From: Cupriavidus necator N-1
GTDB taxonomy: Bacteria > Pseudomonadota > Gammaproteobacteria > Burkholderiales > Burkholderiaceae
NCBI RefSeq assembly: GCF_000219215.1
Contig: NC_015726.1
Span: 2,480,001 to 2,544,000, forward strand
Direction: 5' to 3'
Length of the DNA stretch: 64,000 nt
A model generated the notes under the pieces. It was not told the origin of the DNA and did not search any database. It saw only the letters and a program-made list of their open reading frames with translations. The first letter of the stretch is position 1. Each line of letters begins with the position of its first letter. Position numbers and translations under genes: made by a program. Of this stretch, positions 8,759-19,132 are shown piece by piece.

Positions 8759-10020
8759 GCGCGCACCAGCCGGCGCGCGGCAACGGCGCCCGCCCCACCC
8801 TCTACAGCGTGCTGCGCCGGATCCACCTGGGCGTGGCGCTGATCGCGGTATTCACTGCCGGGGTCTCGCTGACCGCCCTTGGCCTGACCGCACTGCGCGT
8901 CTATGCCGAACACAACGTGCGGCTGGTGGCCCGCTCGATCGCCTACACGCTGGAAGCGCCGGTCGTATTCCGCGACCAGGCGGCCACCGGCGAGACACTG
9001 GCGGCCATCGCCGCGTCCGAGGACATCGCGCGCGCCACCGTCTACGACCACGACAACCACGTGCTGGCCGAATGGCAGCGCCCCGGCCAGGCGCCACTGA
9101 CCGGCTTGCGCCACGTGCTGAGCGAGTGGCTGAGCATGGGCGTCGTGGAACAACCGATCCTGCACCAGACGCAACCGGTCGGCATGCTGCGCGTCAGTGG
9201 CAACGCCCGCAACCTGCTGCATTTCCTGCTGCAGGGCGCGCTCGGCCTGCTTGGCTGCCTGCTGCTGACCGCCGTCGGCGCCCACTACCTGGCCAGCCGG
9301 CTGCTGGTGCAGATCGTCGAGCCGCTGCGCAACCTGATGCGCGTGGCGCACGCGGTGCGCTCCAAGCGCGATTTCGCGCAGCGCACGCCGCCAGCCAGCA
9401 TCGCGGAACTCAATGCCCTCAGCGAGGACTTCAACGGCCTGCTGGACGAACTGCAGACCTGGCAGAACCAGATGCAGCACGAGAACCGCTCGCTCGCCCA
9501 CCGCGCCAACCACGATGCGCTGACCGGCCTGCTCAACCGCGCCGCCTTCGTCGAAGCGCTGGAGCACGCCGTGCGCCATGCCGCGGCCAACGACGAGTAC
9601 GCGGCCGTGCTGTACCTGGACAGTGACGATTTCAAGAACATCAACGACCGCCACGGCCATGCTGCCGGCGACGCCGTGCTGGTGGCCGTGGCCCAGCGCA
9701 TCCGCACCAGCCTGCGCGCCAGCGACACCGTGGCGCGCATCGGCGGCGACGAATTCGCCGTGCTGGCCGCAGCGCTGCGCGCGCCGCGCGACGCCATCCA
9801 TATCGCCGAGCATATCCTGCACGCGATGTCCGCCCCGATCGACCTGCCCGACGGCAGCACGGTGCAGGCGTCGCTCAGCATCGGCCTGGCCGTTTTCCCT
9901 GTCCACGCACAAGGCAGCCAGGCGCTGCTGCACGCAGCCGACGCCGCCATGTACGGCGCCAAGCGGCGCTCCGGCGGCACCTGGCAAAGCGCCGAGCCGC
10001 GCCTGGACGTCACGCAGTGA
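8755..10020 (+). CDS. yfiN: YfiN/TpbB-type membrane diguanylate cyclase
   Basis: 421 residues. A first membrane helix (about 22-45), a periplasmic sensor of about 120 residues and a second helix (about 160-180) lead into a HAMP-like linker (IVEPLRNLMRVAHAV) and a GGDEF domain (about 250-415). The active site is RIGGDEFAVLA, and the inhibitory I-site RASD lies exactly five residues before it, so product inhibition by cyclic-di-GMP is expected. There is no EAL domain. The gene sits between yfiR and yfiB with overlapping stop/start codons on both sides, the same order of parts as the YfiBNR signalling module. Output is likely surface attachment or biofilm behaviour; this is inference from Pseudomonas. 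Confidence 0.9.
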   Translation: MSAHQPARGNGARPTLYSVLRRIHLGVALIAVFTAGVSLTALGLTALRVYAEHNVRLVARSIAYTLEAPVVFRDQAATGETLAAIAASEDIARATVYDHDNHVLAEWQRPGQAPLTGLRHVLSEWLSMGVVEQPILHQTQPVGMLRVSGNARNLLHFLLQGALGLLGCLLLTAVGAHYLASRLLVQIVEPLRNLMRVAHAVRSKRDFAQRTPPASIAELNALSEDFNGLLDELQTWQNQMQHENRSLAHRANHDALTGLLNRAAFVEALEHAVRHAAANDEYAAVLYLDSDDFKNINDRHGHAAGDAVLVAVAQRIRTSLRASDTVARIGGDEFAVLAAALRAPRDAIHIAEHILHAMSAPIDLPDGSTVQASLSIGLAVFPVHAQGSQALLHAADAAMYGAKRRSGGTWQSAEPRLDVTQ

Positions 10021-10028
10021 GAACCCCC

Positions 10029-10550
10029 ATGCCCGAACGCCCGACCCTGCCCTGCTGGAAGTCCCTGTGGAAACTCTGGGTCGCCGCCATCGTGCTGACG
10101 GGGCTGTCGCTGGCCGGCTGCCAGACCGCGCCGCCAGCCACCGGGTTGTCTCCGGCCCAGGTCGCGGTGCTGAAGCAGGAAGGTTTCGCGCTGACCGATG
10201 AAGGCTGGGAACTCGGCCTGTCAGACAAGCTGCTGTTCGGATTCAATGAGGACCTGATCGACGCTGAGCGCGCCGCCAATGTGCAGCGCCTCGGGCGGGC
10301 GCTGAAGGGCGCGAACATCGAGCGCCTGCGTGTGGATGGCCACACCGACGACGCGGGCTCGGCCGAATACAACCAGTCGCTGTCAGTGCGGCGCGCCGAA
10401 GCCGTGGCAAGGCTGCTGGCGGGCGCCGGCTTTGCGCCGGAAAGCATCGAAGTTCGCGGACGCGACAAGAGCCGCCCGGTGGCCGACAACCGCACCGCCG
10501 CCGGACGCGCCGAAAACCGGCGCGTCGCCATCGTCGTATCGGTCGACTAG
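10029..10550 (+). CDS. yfiB: YfiB-type OmpA-domain peptidoglycan-binding lipoprotein
   Basis: 173 residues from ATG 10029, or 177 from the GTG at 10017 that overlaps the yfiN stop. The signal sequence ends in a lipobox, LSLAGC, so it is a lipoprotein anchored by that cysteine. An OmpA C-terminal domain follows with LRVDGHTDDAGSAEYNQSLS and RRAEAVARLL, then NRTAAGRAENRRVAIVV, carrying the Asp and Arg that bind meso-diaminopimelate in peptidoglycan. In the known system YfiB sequesters YfiR under envelope stress and frees the cyclase. It is the last gene of the three-gene operon. Confidence 0.86.
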   Translation: MPERPTLPCWKSLWKLWVAAIVLTGLSLAGCQTAPPATGLSPAQVAVLKQEGFALTDEGWELGLSDKLLFGFNEDLIDAERAANVQRLGRALKGANIERLRVDGHTDDAGSAEYNQSLSVRRAEAVARLLAGAGFAPESIEVRGRDKSRPVADNRTAAGRAENRRVAIVVSVD

Positions 10551-10566
10551 GACGGCGGCCGGCGCT

Positions 10567-10842
10567 TCAGTCCCCGAACGGATTGGGCGCGCGGTTCTCC
10601 GGCGCTTCGCTCAGGTCGAACTCGTCGCGAACCTTGTCGACCACCGCGCGGATGCTGGCCTCGTAGCCGGACGCATTGCCGAAGCCCGTCATATTCCAGT
10701 TGCGCCCGCGGGCATCGCGCGCGTGCGGCACAGGCGCCGGCACCCGGACCTTGGCGCCGTCCTCGCCGATTTCATAGATTTGCTGGATGCGCCGGCTAAC
10801 CTCGTCCTGCAGGGCACGCCGGCCACGCTCACGCTTGGCCAT
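10567..10842 (-). CDS. Small conserved hypothetical protein
   Basis: 91 residues, starting MAKRERGRRALQDEVSRRIQ, with a GGAGTC ribosome-binding site before the ATG. It is basic at the N terminus and acidic at the C terminus (DKVRDEFDLSEAPENRAPNPF). A central RNWNMTGFGNASGYEASIRA stretch looks conserved. No signal, membrane segment or named domain. It is convergent with yfiB, with only 16 bases between stops. Confidence 0.62.
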   Translation of the reverse strand: MAKRERGRRALQDEVSRRIQQIYEIGEDGAKVRVPAPVPHARDARGRNWNMTGFGNASGYEASIRAVVDKVRDEFDLSEAPENRAPNPFGD

Positions 10843-10893
10843 GGCTGACTCCTCGATGATTCCCGAGGCATCCTAGCACGCACGCAAATCCGC

Positions 10894-11742
10894 TCAAAGC
10901 GCAGCCTTGGCAGCCTGGTACGCAGCGTAAAGCCGGGCAAAGACCGGCCCCGGCACGCCCTTGCCAATGGCGCGGCCATCGATGGTCACCACCGGCAGCA
11001 ACTCCTTGCTGGCCGACGACAGCAGCACCTCATCGGCGGCGAACACCTCTTCCCTCGCGATGCGGCGCGCCTCCAGCGCAATCCCCATCGCGGCACAGAC
11101 CTCTTCCATGAACCCGTAGCGGATGCCTTCCAGGATCAGGTTGTCCTTGGGCGGCGCCATCACGCGGCCATCGCGCACCACCCACACATTGGACGCCGAC
11201 GCCTCGGTCAGCCAGCCATCCCGGAACTGGATCGCCTCGATCACGCCGTGCTCCACCGCATGCTGCGCCGCCAGCACGTTGCCCAGCAGCGACGTCGACT
11301 TGATCTGGCAGTTCAGCCAGCGCCGGTCCTCCATCGTCACGCACGCCACGCCCTGCTCAAGCATCTGCGCCGACGGCAACGCCATCGGGTTGGTCATGAT
11401 CAGCACTGTCGGCACGACCTCCTTCGGAAACGCATGCGTGCGCCTAGCGACGCCGCGCGACACCTGGATGTAGACCAGCTGGTCCGACAGGCCGTTGGCC
11501 TGGACCACCTCTCCGACCAGCCCCAGCCACTGCCCGGCGCTGTACGGATCGGGAATCCCGATGCCCTCCAGGCTGCGGTGCAGGCGGGCCAGATGCTGGT
11601 CCCCGCGGAATGGCTTGCCGTTGTAGTAAGGGATGACTTCGTAGATGCCATCGCCAAAGATGAAGCCGCGGTCGAGGACGGGGATGCGGGCTTCGGAGAG
11701 GGGGATCAGGGTGCCGTTGAGGTGGACGATGGGGTCGGACAT
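10894..11742 (-). CDS. dat: D-amino-acid aminotransferase-like class IV PLP enzyme
   Basis: 282 residues, fold type IV pyridoxal-phosphate aminotransferase. The catalytic lysine is in NCQIKSTSLLGNVLAAQHA. The phosphate-binding and substrate loops follow the family: FGDGIYEVIPYYNGKPFR near residue 29, VSRGVARRTHAFP near residue 95, and LTEASASNVWVV. The R-x-H pattern in the 95-105 loop fits D-alanine aminotransferase better than branched-chain aminotransferase or aminodeoxychorismate lyase. It would interconvert D-alanine and 2-oxoglutarate with pyruvate and D-glutamate. murI, another D-glutamate source, lies 9 kb away. Substrate is inferred. Confidence 0.82.
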   Translation of the reverse strand: MSDPIVHLNGTLIPLSEARIPVLDRGFIFGDGIYEVIPYYNGKPFRGDQHLARLHRSLEGIGIPDPYSAGQWLGLVGEVVQANGLSDQLVYIQVSRGVARRTHAFPKEVVPTVLIMTNPMALPSAQMLEQGVACVTMEDRRWLNCQIKSTSLLGNVLAAQHAVEHGVIEAIQFRDGWLTEASASNVWVVRDGRVMAPPKDNLILEGIRYGFMEEVCAAMGIALEARRIAREEVFAADEVLLSSASKELLPVVTIDGRAIGKGVPGPVFARLYAAYQAAKAAL

Positions 11743-11859
11743 GGGGGCAAGTGCAGAGATCGAAAGAGATGCCTGATTCTTTCACGAGCAGGCAGGCAGG
11801 TTCATGCAATTTGCGCATGAGGTTGGCTACCCATGCCATGTCGGCGCCGGCGCGCAGGC

Positions 11860-12351
11860 TCAGGCTGGCGGCAGCGCTTTCGACAACAGCACAGTCGTAA
11901 AGCCGCTATCCCAGCTCTCGTCGGGATAGAAATCGATCTCGGCATAACCATGGCGCCGGTAGAACGCGCGGCTTTGCACGTTGAACGTGTCCGTCTCCAG
12001 CCTCGCCTCGCGATGCCCGGCGCGGGCAATCTCGCCTTCGGCGTGGGCCAGCAACGCCCCGCCCAGCCCCATGCGTTGCCATGTCCGCCCGACATGCAGG
12101 GCCCAGATAAAGTTGTTTTCCCAGTCCACCATGGCCGCGGGCACGCCATCCACGCAGGCTACGCGGAATGCCTGCAGGCGCGCTTCGACGTAGCTTCGGG
12201 TCTTGCCTTGCCGTTCAAAGGCGGCTGCCGCAGCGGCTGTCAGTTGCGGCTTCCAGGTGCCGAGGTAGGTGTCGGTCAGGATGTCTTCCACCGCTTGCGC
12301 GTCTGCGGGCAAGGCGGGGCGGATTTCGAGTTGGAAGGTGAGTTTGGTCAT
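11860..12351 (-). CDS. GNAT-family N-acetyltransferase
   Basis: 163 residues. The acetyl-CoA-binding motif A is seen as LHVGRTWQRMGLGGALLAHA (QRMGLG), followed by RLETDTFNVQSRAFYRRHGY, which is the motif B region of many small-molecule GNATs. The N terminus LEIRPALPADAQAVEDILTD is the usual first strand and helix. The ATG at 12349-12351 is preferred over the longer ORF because the conserved fold starts there. The acceptor substrate cannot be told from sequence. Confidence 0.8.
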   Translation of the reverse strand: MTKLTFQLEIRPALPADAQAVEDILTDTYLGTWKPQLTAAAAAAFERQGKTRSYVEARLQAFRVACVDGVPAAMVDWENNFIWALHVGRTWQRMGLGGALLAHAEGEIARAGHREARLETDTFNVQSRAFYRRHGYAEIDFYPDESWDSGFTTVLLSKALPPA

Positions 12352-12601
12352 GGCCGAGAGGATACCGGGCACCGGATACATGGCGGAAGCCCTCTCACGG
12401 ACACAGAACTTTGGCGGACAGAACAACTGGATCGGCACGCCCAGCCAATCCGGCGCGCCGGGATGGAAGCCATGACTTCGTGGCGGTGACGGGCATGGCC
12501 ATGTCGCCCTGCGGCAACACCTCTATTTAGAGGGATGCGCGATACAAGGTCCTATACGACCATCCTCACGGGCGATCCCGCGACTCGCCCACTACTACTT
12601 C
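12352..12601. other. Intergenic region, no gene assigned
   Basis: Between the GNAT gene and the plus-strand hairpin at 12602 there is no ORF with good codon use. A possible -10 element (CTATAC near 12552-12557) would give a short plus-strand transcript ending at the hairpin, but no convincing -35 is present. Confidence 0.35.
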
Positions 12602-12635
12602 AGCCCTCGCCTACCCTGGCCGAGGGCTTTTCTTT
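12602..12635 (+). terminator. Rho-independent terminator, no assigned gene upstream
   Basis: AGCCCTCG and CGAGGGCT form an 8-bp stem with an 11-base loop, followed by TTTTCTTT on the plus strand. No plus-strand gene ends nearby, so the transcript it stops is unknown. Confidence 0.65.
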
Positions 12636-12674
12636 GAGCTCGTCAGGCATTACGAAGCCACCGGAGACTGGAAA

Positions 12675-12699
12675 CAAAAAAGCCGCCCAGACGGGCGGC
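12675..12699 (-). terminator. Terminator of the tRNA-Ser transcript
   Basis: On the minus strand GCCGCCC-GTCT-GGGCGGC is followed by a run of seven T, about 20 bases after the CCA end of tRNA-Ser. Confidence 0.85.
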
Positions 12700-12718
12700 T
12701 TCGCTTTGCACAGTGTTC

Positions 12719-12809
12719 TGGCGGAGAGAGGGGGATTCGAACCCCCGATAGGCTATTAACCTATACACGCTTTCCAGGCGTGCGACTTAAACCACTCATC
12801 CATCTCTCC
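12719..12809 (-). tRNA. tRNA-Ser(GGA)
   Basis: 91 bases with a 7-bp acceptor stem (GGAGAGA), the anticodon stem-loop CACGC-CTGGAAA-GCGTG giving anticodon GGA, a long class II variable arm (TATAGGTTAATAGCCTATC), and the T arm GGGGGTTCGAATCCCCC. CCA is encoded. It lies downstream of the symporter gene on the same strand. Confidence 0.97.
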
Positions 12810-12894
12810 GGGAAGTCCGAGATTATAGCAGAGTTGCCCGGCGAATCCAGTGCTTCGTCGCCGTATCTCGCCTTACTTGACAACCCCATCCGCC

Positions 12895-14946
12895 CTATCC
12901 CTTGCGCAGGTAACTCACCAGCCGGTCGATCACCGGCGCATTGCGTGGCGTCAGCAGGCTGACGATGATGGCCACGGCGAAGCCGGCCGGCACGCCGAAG
13001 GCGCCGGAGGCGATCGGGTCGACGCCGAACCAGCGGTTGCCGAAGATGCCGGTCATGCGGGTGAAGAACGGGTAGTTGACGATGATGTAGTAGACCGCCA
13101 TGCCCAGCCCGGCGGCCATGCCGGCGACGGCGCCGGCGGCGGTGGTGCGGCGCCAGAAGATGCCGAGGACCAGTACCGGGAAGAAACTGGAGGCAGCCAG
13201 CGAGAACGCGGCGCCGACCAGGAACAGGATATTGCCCGGGCGCAGCGATGTGACGTAAGAGGCAAAAAGCGCCACGCCCAGCAACACGATCTTGGCGGTG
13301 GTGACGCGGCGCTGGTGGCTCGCCTGGCGGTCGACCATGTGATAGAAGACGTCGTGCGAGAGCGCATTGGCGATGGTCAGCAGCAGGCCGTCGGCAGTGG
13401 ACAGCGCCGCGGCCAGGGCGCCGGCGGCGATCAGGCCGGAGATCACGTATGGCAGGCCGGCGATTTCCGGGGCGGCCAGCACGATCATGTCGGGCTGGAG
13501 CAGGATCTCGGCCCATTGCACGATGCCGTCGCCGTTGACATCGCGGATGCCGAACACTGGTGGATCGACCTTGCGCCATTGCACCACCCACTGCGGCAAT
13601 TCGGCGTAGGAGGTGCCCACCAGGTGCTGGAAGAACTCGTATTTCACCAGCGCAGCCAGCGTGGGCGCGGACACGTACAGCAAGGCGATGAAGAACACGG
13701 CCCAGGCCACGGAGTTGCGCGTTTCCTTGACCGACGGCGTGGTGTAGAGCCGCGTCAGGATGTGCGGCAGGCTGGCGGTGCCGACCATCAGGCAGAACAC
13801 CAGCAAGACAAAATTCAGCCGCTTGGTCTTGCGTTCCTGCTCCGATGCCGCGGGATAGGGCTCGGTCGATGACAGCGAATGGCGGCTGCGGGCCAGTGCG
13901 TCGGCCCGCTGCTGGTTCCATTGTTGCTGTGCCGCAGCGGGGTCGCGCGGGAATTCCAGCCGTTCGCGCTCCAGCGACTTGATCTCGCGCAGCGGGGCAT
14001 TGCGCGTGCGCAGGTCCTGCAGGCGCGCGTCGAGCGCGTCGCGCTCCTGGGCAAAGGAATCGGGCAGTCGGGCGATGCGCTCCTGCAGCAGGATGGCCTG
14101 CTGCCGGTAGTACTCGCGCACGGCCTGCTCGGCCGGCTCGCGCTCCAGCTGCTGCTCGCGCGCGTCGAGTTGCGACAGCAGCGTGCCGTAGCTGAGCTGC
14201 GGCAGCGCTTCGTGGTGATGCTTCCAGGCGATCATCGATACCGTGACCAGGAAGGCCACGATCATCATGATGTACTGCGCCACCTGCGTCCATGTGACCG
14301 CGCGCATGCCGCCAAGGAACGAGCACACCAGGATGCCGGCCAGCCCGAAGAAGATGCCGACGGCAAACTCCACGCCGATAAAGCGGGTCACCACCAGCCC
14401 CACGCCCTGGATCTGCGCCACCAGGTAGACGAAGGAGCAGAGCGAAGCCGCCAGCACCGCGATCGCGCGCACTGGCAGGTTGCCGCCCGGCTTGCCGTTG
14501 CCGTAGCGCGCTGCGAGGAAATCCGGAATGGTGTAGCCGCCGTACTTGCGCAGGTACGGCGCCAGCAGGAAGGCCACCAGGCAGTAGCCGCCGGTCCAGC
14601 CCATCACATAGGCCAGCCCTTCGTAGCCCGAGGCAAACAGGATGCCGGCCAGGCCGATGAAGGACGCCGCGCTCATCCAGTCGGCGGCAATCGCCATGCC
14701 GTTGAACAGCGCCGGCACGCGCCGCGAGGCTACGTAATACTCGTTCAGGTCAGAGGTGCGGCAGATCAGCCCGATGCAGGCATAGATCGCGATGGTGATG
14801 AAGAGGAAGACGTAGCCGAGCCACAGCGCATCGGCATTCGAGCGTTCCAGCAGCCCCATCATGCCGACGAAGCCGAACAACCCCAGCGTGAACAGGCCGT
14901 AGTACAGCAGCAACCGTCGGCGAAAGCGCGACTGGGCTTCAGGCAT
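12895..14946 (-). CDS. Large sodium:solute symporter (VC_2705-like/ActP-related)
   Basis: 683 residues of the SSS family, about 13-14 membrane helices. Family segments include the extended ISDLNEYYVASRRVPALFNG-like N-terminal motif (here TSDLNEYYVASRRVP), AADWMSAASFIGLAGILFA, GGYTIPDFLAARYG and ALSTADGLLLTIANALSHD. It is about 130 residues longer than ActP because of a charged, coiled-coil-like cytoplasmic or periplasmic insert at about residues 245-375, rich in Glu, Arg and Gln. At residues 469-480 there is a canonical EF-hand-type loop, DVNGDGIVQWAE. It follows acs by 100 bases on the same strand, so it probably imports acetate or another short carboxylate with sodium. The substrate is inferred from context. 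Confidence 0.87.
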   Translation of the reverse strand: MPEAQSRFRRRLLLYYGLFTLGLFGFVGMMGLLERSNADALWLGYVFLFITIAIYACIGLICRTSDLNEYYVASRRVPALFNGMAIAADWMSAASFIGLAGILFASGYEGLAYVMGWTGGYCLVAFLLAPYLRKYGGYTIPDFLAARYGNGKPGGNLPVRAIAVLAASLCSFVYLVAQIQGVGLVVTRFIGVEFAVGIFFGLAGILVCSFLGGMRAVTWTQVAQYIMMIVAFLVTVSMIAWKHHHEALPQLSYGTLLSQLDAREQQLEREPAEQAVREYYRQQAILLQERIARLPDSFAQERDALDARLQDLRTRNAPLREIKSLERERLEFPRDPAAAQQQWNQQRADALARSRHSLSSTEPYPAASEQERKTKRLNFVLLVFCLMVGTASLPHILTRLYTTPSVKETRNSVAWAVFFIALLYVSAPTLAALVKYEFFQHLVGTSYAELPQWVVQWRKVDPPVFGIRDVNGDGIVQWAEILLQPDMIVLAAPEIAGLPYVISGLIAAGALAAALSTADGLLLTIANALSHDVFYHMVDRQASHQRRVTTAKIVLLGVALFASYVTSLRPGNILFLVGAAFSLAASSFFPVLVLGIFWRRTTAAGAVAGMAAGLGMAVYYIIVNYPFFTRMTGIFGNRWFGVDPIASGAFGVPAGFAVAIIVSLLTPRNAPVIDRLVSYLRKG

Positions 14947-14983
14947 AGGGGACGGTCCGTGGTCGGTGGGGGGCTATCGTAAC

Positions 14984-15016
14984 AAACCCGCCGGCGCGGG
15001 AACGCGGCGGCGGGTT
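14984..15016 (-). terminator. Hairpin between acs and the symporter gene
   Basis: On the minus strand AACCCGCCG and CGGCGGGTT pair around a GC-rich loop and are followed by TGTTACG. It could terminate or attenuate acs transcription before the symporter gene. The T-run is weak. Confidence 0.5.
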
Positions 15017-15046
15017 CAAGGGCTCGATCGGGCCGAAGCTAGACGA

Positions 15047-17029
<1,983 letters not shown>

Positions 17030-17197
17030 AGGCTTGTCTCCTGATTTTGGAATGGCTTTGGCTGCCAAGTTACGCCCGACGGCTTACTTAAACCTGACGG
17101 TGGGCCCAGGGGTGTGCCTGCAACTTGTTGCAATGCAGCGGGAAAAGTCCCCGCACGCGTTGCGAAAGTGCAGCCTTCTCCATTAGGCTAGCACAGC

Positions 17198-17203
17198 TAT
17201 AAT
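17198..17203 (+). promoter_or_regulatory. Consensus -10 box upstream of the EamA gene
   Basis: TATAAT, with a weak TTCTCC-like -35 about 17 bases upstream (17176-17181). It lies in the intergenic region between divergent acs and the EamA transporter and would start transcription near 17210. Confidence 0.5.
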
Positions 17204-17313
17204 GCCGCGAGTTCCATACCTGAATGCGGCGCTTACCCTTGCCGCTCCCGCCGGCTCAGCATCTGCCGCGCCAAAGCGCCGCGGCGCCCTGCCGGACGAC
17301 CAAGGCCGTACCC

Positions 17314-18273
17314 GTGCCCGCCAATCCTTCAGCATTCTCCCCGGTCTACGCCCTCTTCCTGATCGCCTCGATGGCGCTGGTCGGCAGCAATGTCGGACTC
17401 GGCAAATCGATCATCGCGCATGTGCCGGTGCTGCTGTTCGCGCTGCTGCGCTTTATCATCGCCATCGTCTGCCTGGCGCCGTGGTACCGGCCCGCGCGCA
17501 TGCGCCTGGTCTCGCGCAGGGAATGGCTGAACCTGTTCCTGCAGGCGTTCTTCGGCACCTTCCTGTTTACGCTGCTAATGCTCAATGGCGTGCGGCTGAC
17601 CAGCGCCATGGCTGCCGGCGTGATCACCAGCACCATTCCCGCCACGGTGGCGATCCTGTCGTGGCTGCTGCTGCGCGAGCGGCTGTCGCGGCGCACGGTG
17701 GCGTCGGTGCTGCTGGCGATGACCGGCATCGCGGTGCTGAACATCGCCCGGGGCGATGCGCACGGTGCCGGCAGCGGCAGCCAGGCATGGCTGGGCAACC
17801 TGATGATCCTGGGCGCGGTGGTATGCGAGTCGATCTACGTAATCCTGTCGCGCCGGCTCACGCAGACCCTGGCCGCGATCGAGATCTGCGCCTACACGCA
17901 CCTGATCGGCGGGCTGCTGATGCTGCCGCTGGGGCTGGTCCCGCTGCTGAGCTTCGATGCCGCCACGGTGCCGGCGCAGACCTGGCTGATGCTGCTGTGG
18001 TATGCGCTCTCAGCCAGCGTGTTCTCGTTCTGGCTGTGGATGAAGGGCATCCGCCATGTGCCGGCGCAACTGGCGGGGGTGTTCACCTCGGTGCTGCCGG
18101 TGGCGGCTGCCACCTACGGCATCGTCTTCCTGGGCGAGCAGCCGGGCTGGCCCCATGGGGTGGCGCTGGCGTGTGTGCTGGCCGGGATCGTGCTGGCCAG
18201 CTGGCCGGGGCGGATCGCGCGCGGCGCGTGGCGCGGCAAGGCGGCCGGCGCCGATCCTGGCGCCGCGGGTTGA
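17314..18273 (+). CDS. EamA/DMT-superfamily transporter
   Basis: About 319 residues with ten predicted membrane helices arranged as two EamA repeats: the first spans roughly SPVYALFLIASMALVG to VLNIAR, the second WLGNLMILGAVVCESIY to LASWPG. Substrate of this drug/metabolite exporter family is unknown. I prefer the GTG at 17314 (giving MPANPSAFSPVYALF), since the ATG at 17224 adds 30 Pro/Arg-rich residues untypical of the family; the upstream ATG stays possible because the likely transcription start lies just before it. A plain membrane transporter with no linked pathway genes. Confidence 0.82.
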   Translation: MPANPSAFSPVYALFLIASMALVGSNVGLGKSIIAHVPVLLFALLRFIIAIVCLAPWYRPARMRLVSRREWLNLFLQAFFGTFLFTLLMLNGVRLTSAMAAGVITSTIPATVAILSWLLLRERLSRRTVASVLLAMTGIAVLNIARGDAHGAGSGSQAWLGNLMILGAVVCESIYVILSRRLTQTLAAIEICAYTHLIGGLLMLPLGLVPLLSFDAATVPAQTWLMLLWYALSASVFSFWLWMKGIRHVPAQLAGVFTSVLPVAAATYGIVFLGEQPGWPHGVALACVLAGIVLASWPGRIARGAWRGKAAGADPGAAG

Positions 18274-18290
18274 GCCACGCCGGCGACGAA

Positions 18291-18321
18291 CGGTAACGGT
18301 ATTCGGTTACGGTCGGTAACG
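18291..18321 (+). repeat. Three CGGTAACGG-type repeats before the UPF0114 gene
   Basis: CGGTAACGG (18291), CGGTTACGG (18304) and CGGTAACGC (18314) lie 20-50 bases upstream of a -10 element. The first and second are near-inverted copies. They look like binding sites for an unidentified regulator. Confidence 0.5.
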
Positions 18322-18343
18322 CCGCCCGGTCATCGGCGCTTGG

Positions 18344-18349
18344 TACAAT
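18344..18349 (+). promoter_or_regulatory. Extended -10 promoter of the UPF0114 gene
   Basis: TGG-TACAAT has the extended -10 TGn in place, and no good -35 is seen. It lies 36 bases before the ATG of the UPF0114 gene and just after the three CGGTAACGG-type repeats. Confidence 0.5.
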
Positions 18350-18385
18350 CCACGCCGATTTTCAACTCGCCGACACCGCCCGCCA

Positions 18386-18931
18386 ATGGCCTCCAATCCC
18401 ATCACCGCCAAGCCGCAGACCCTGCGGCCGATCCCGAGCATCATCTTCGCGTCGCGCTGGCTGCAGTTGCCGCTTTACCTGGGCCTGATCGTTGCCCAGG
18501 GCGTCTATGTCTACCACTTCCTGGTTGAAGTCTGGCACCTGCTGGCGCATGTGACCGAGTTCGACGAGAGCAAGATCATGCTGGTGGTGCTGGGCCTGAT
18601 CGACGTGGTGATGATTTCCAACCTGCTGATCATGGTGATCGTGGGCGGCTATGAGACCTTCGTCTCGCGGCTGGGCATCGACAACCACCCGGACGAGCCG
18701 GAATGGCTGGACCACGTCAACGCCGGCGTGCTCAAGGTCAAGCTGTCGATGGCGCTGATCGGGATTTCGTCGATCCACCTGCTCAAGACCTTCATCGATG
18801 CCGAGCAGCGCACGACGCATACCATCATGTGGCAGGTGGCCATCCATATTGCCTTCCTGCTGTCGGCGGTCGCCATGGCCTGGGTGGATCGGATGGTGAC
18901 GCATCCGGTCGGCGCACATGATAAGCATTAA
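18386..18931 (+). CDS. UPF0114/YqhA-family membrane protein
   Basis: 181 residues with four membrane helices. It matches the UPF0114 family: [40 protein letters not shown], then [10 protein letters not shown] and a hydrophilic [20 protein letters not shown] segment, then [14 protein letters not shown]. The family is widespread in proteobacteria with no established biochemical role. It stands alone with its own extended -10 promoter and terminator. Confidence 0.85.
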   Translation: MASNPITAKPQTLRPIPSIIFASRWLQLPLYLGLIVAQGVYVYHFLVEVWHLLAHVTEFDESKIMLVVLGLIDVVMISNLLIMVIVGGYETFVSRLGIDNHPDEPEWLDHVNAGVLKVKLSMALIGISSIHLLKTFIDAEQRTTHTIMWQVAIHIAFLLSAVAMAWVDRMVTHPVGAHDKH

Positions 18932-18969
18932 TCACATTAATGCGCCATCGGACACCTAGTCCCAGCCAG

Positions 18970-18996
18970 ACCGCGGCCATGTGCCGCGGTTTTTGC
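18970..18996 (+). terminator. Rho-independent terminator
   Basis: ACCGCGG-CCATGTG-CCGCGGT followed by TTTTTGCTTTT, 38 bases after the UPF0114 stop. Confidence 0.85.
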
Positions 18997-19132
18997 TTTT
19001 GGGCCCGCCCCCACGCAACTAGTGGCGCTTGCCGCACATTATCGGCTGTGGACGGATGTATGCAGCCGGGCAGACCGCCGCGGCTCAGTGTATGATTTGC
19101 GGCTGTGTTTCACCGCTGCCCACCCCCACAAA

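Noticed and set aside
12535..12759. Small plus-strand ORF ending ERGGFEPPIGY
   Set aside because: The end is a translated tRNA-Ser read backwards, a well-known false ORF type.
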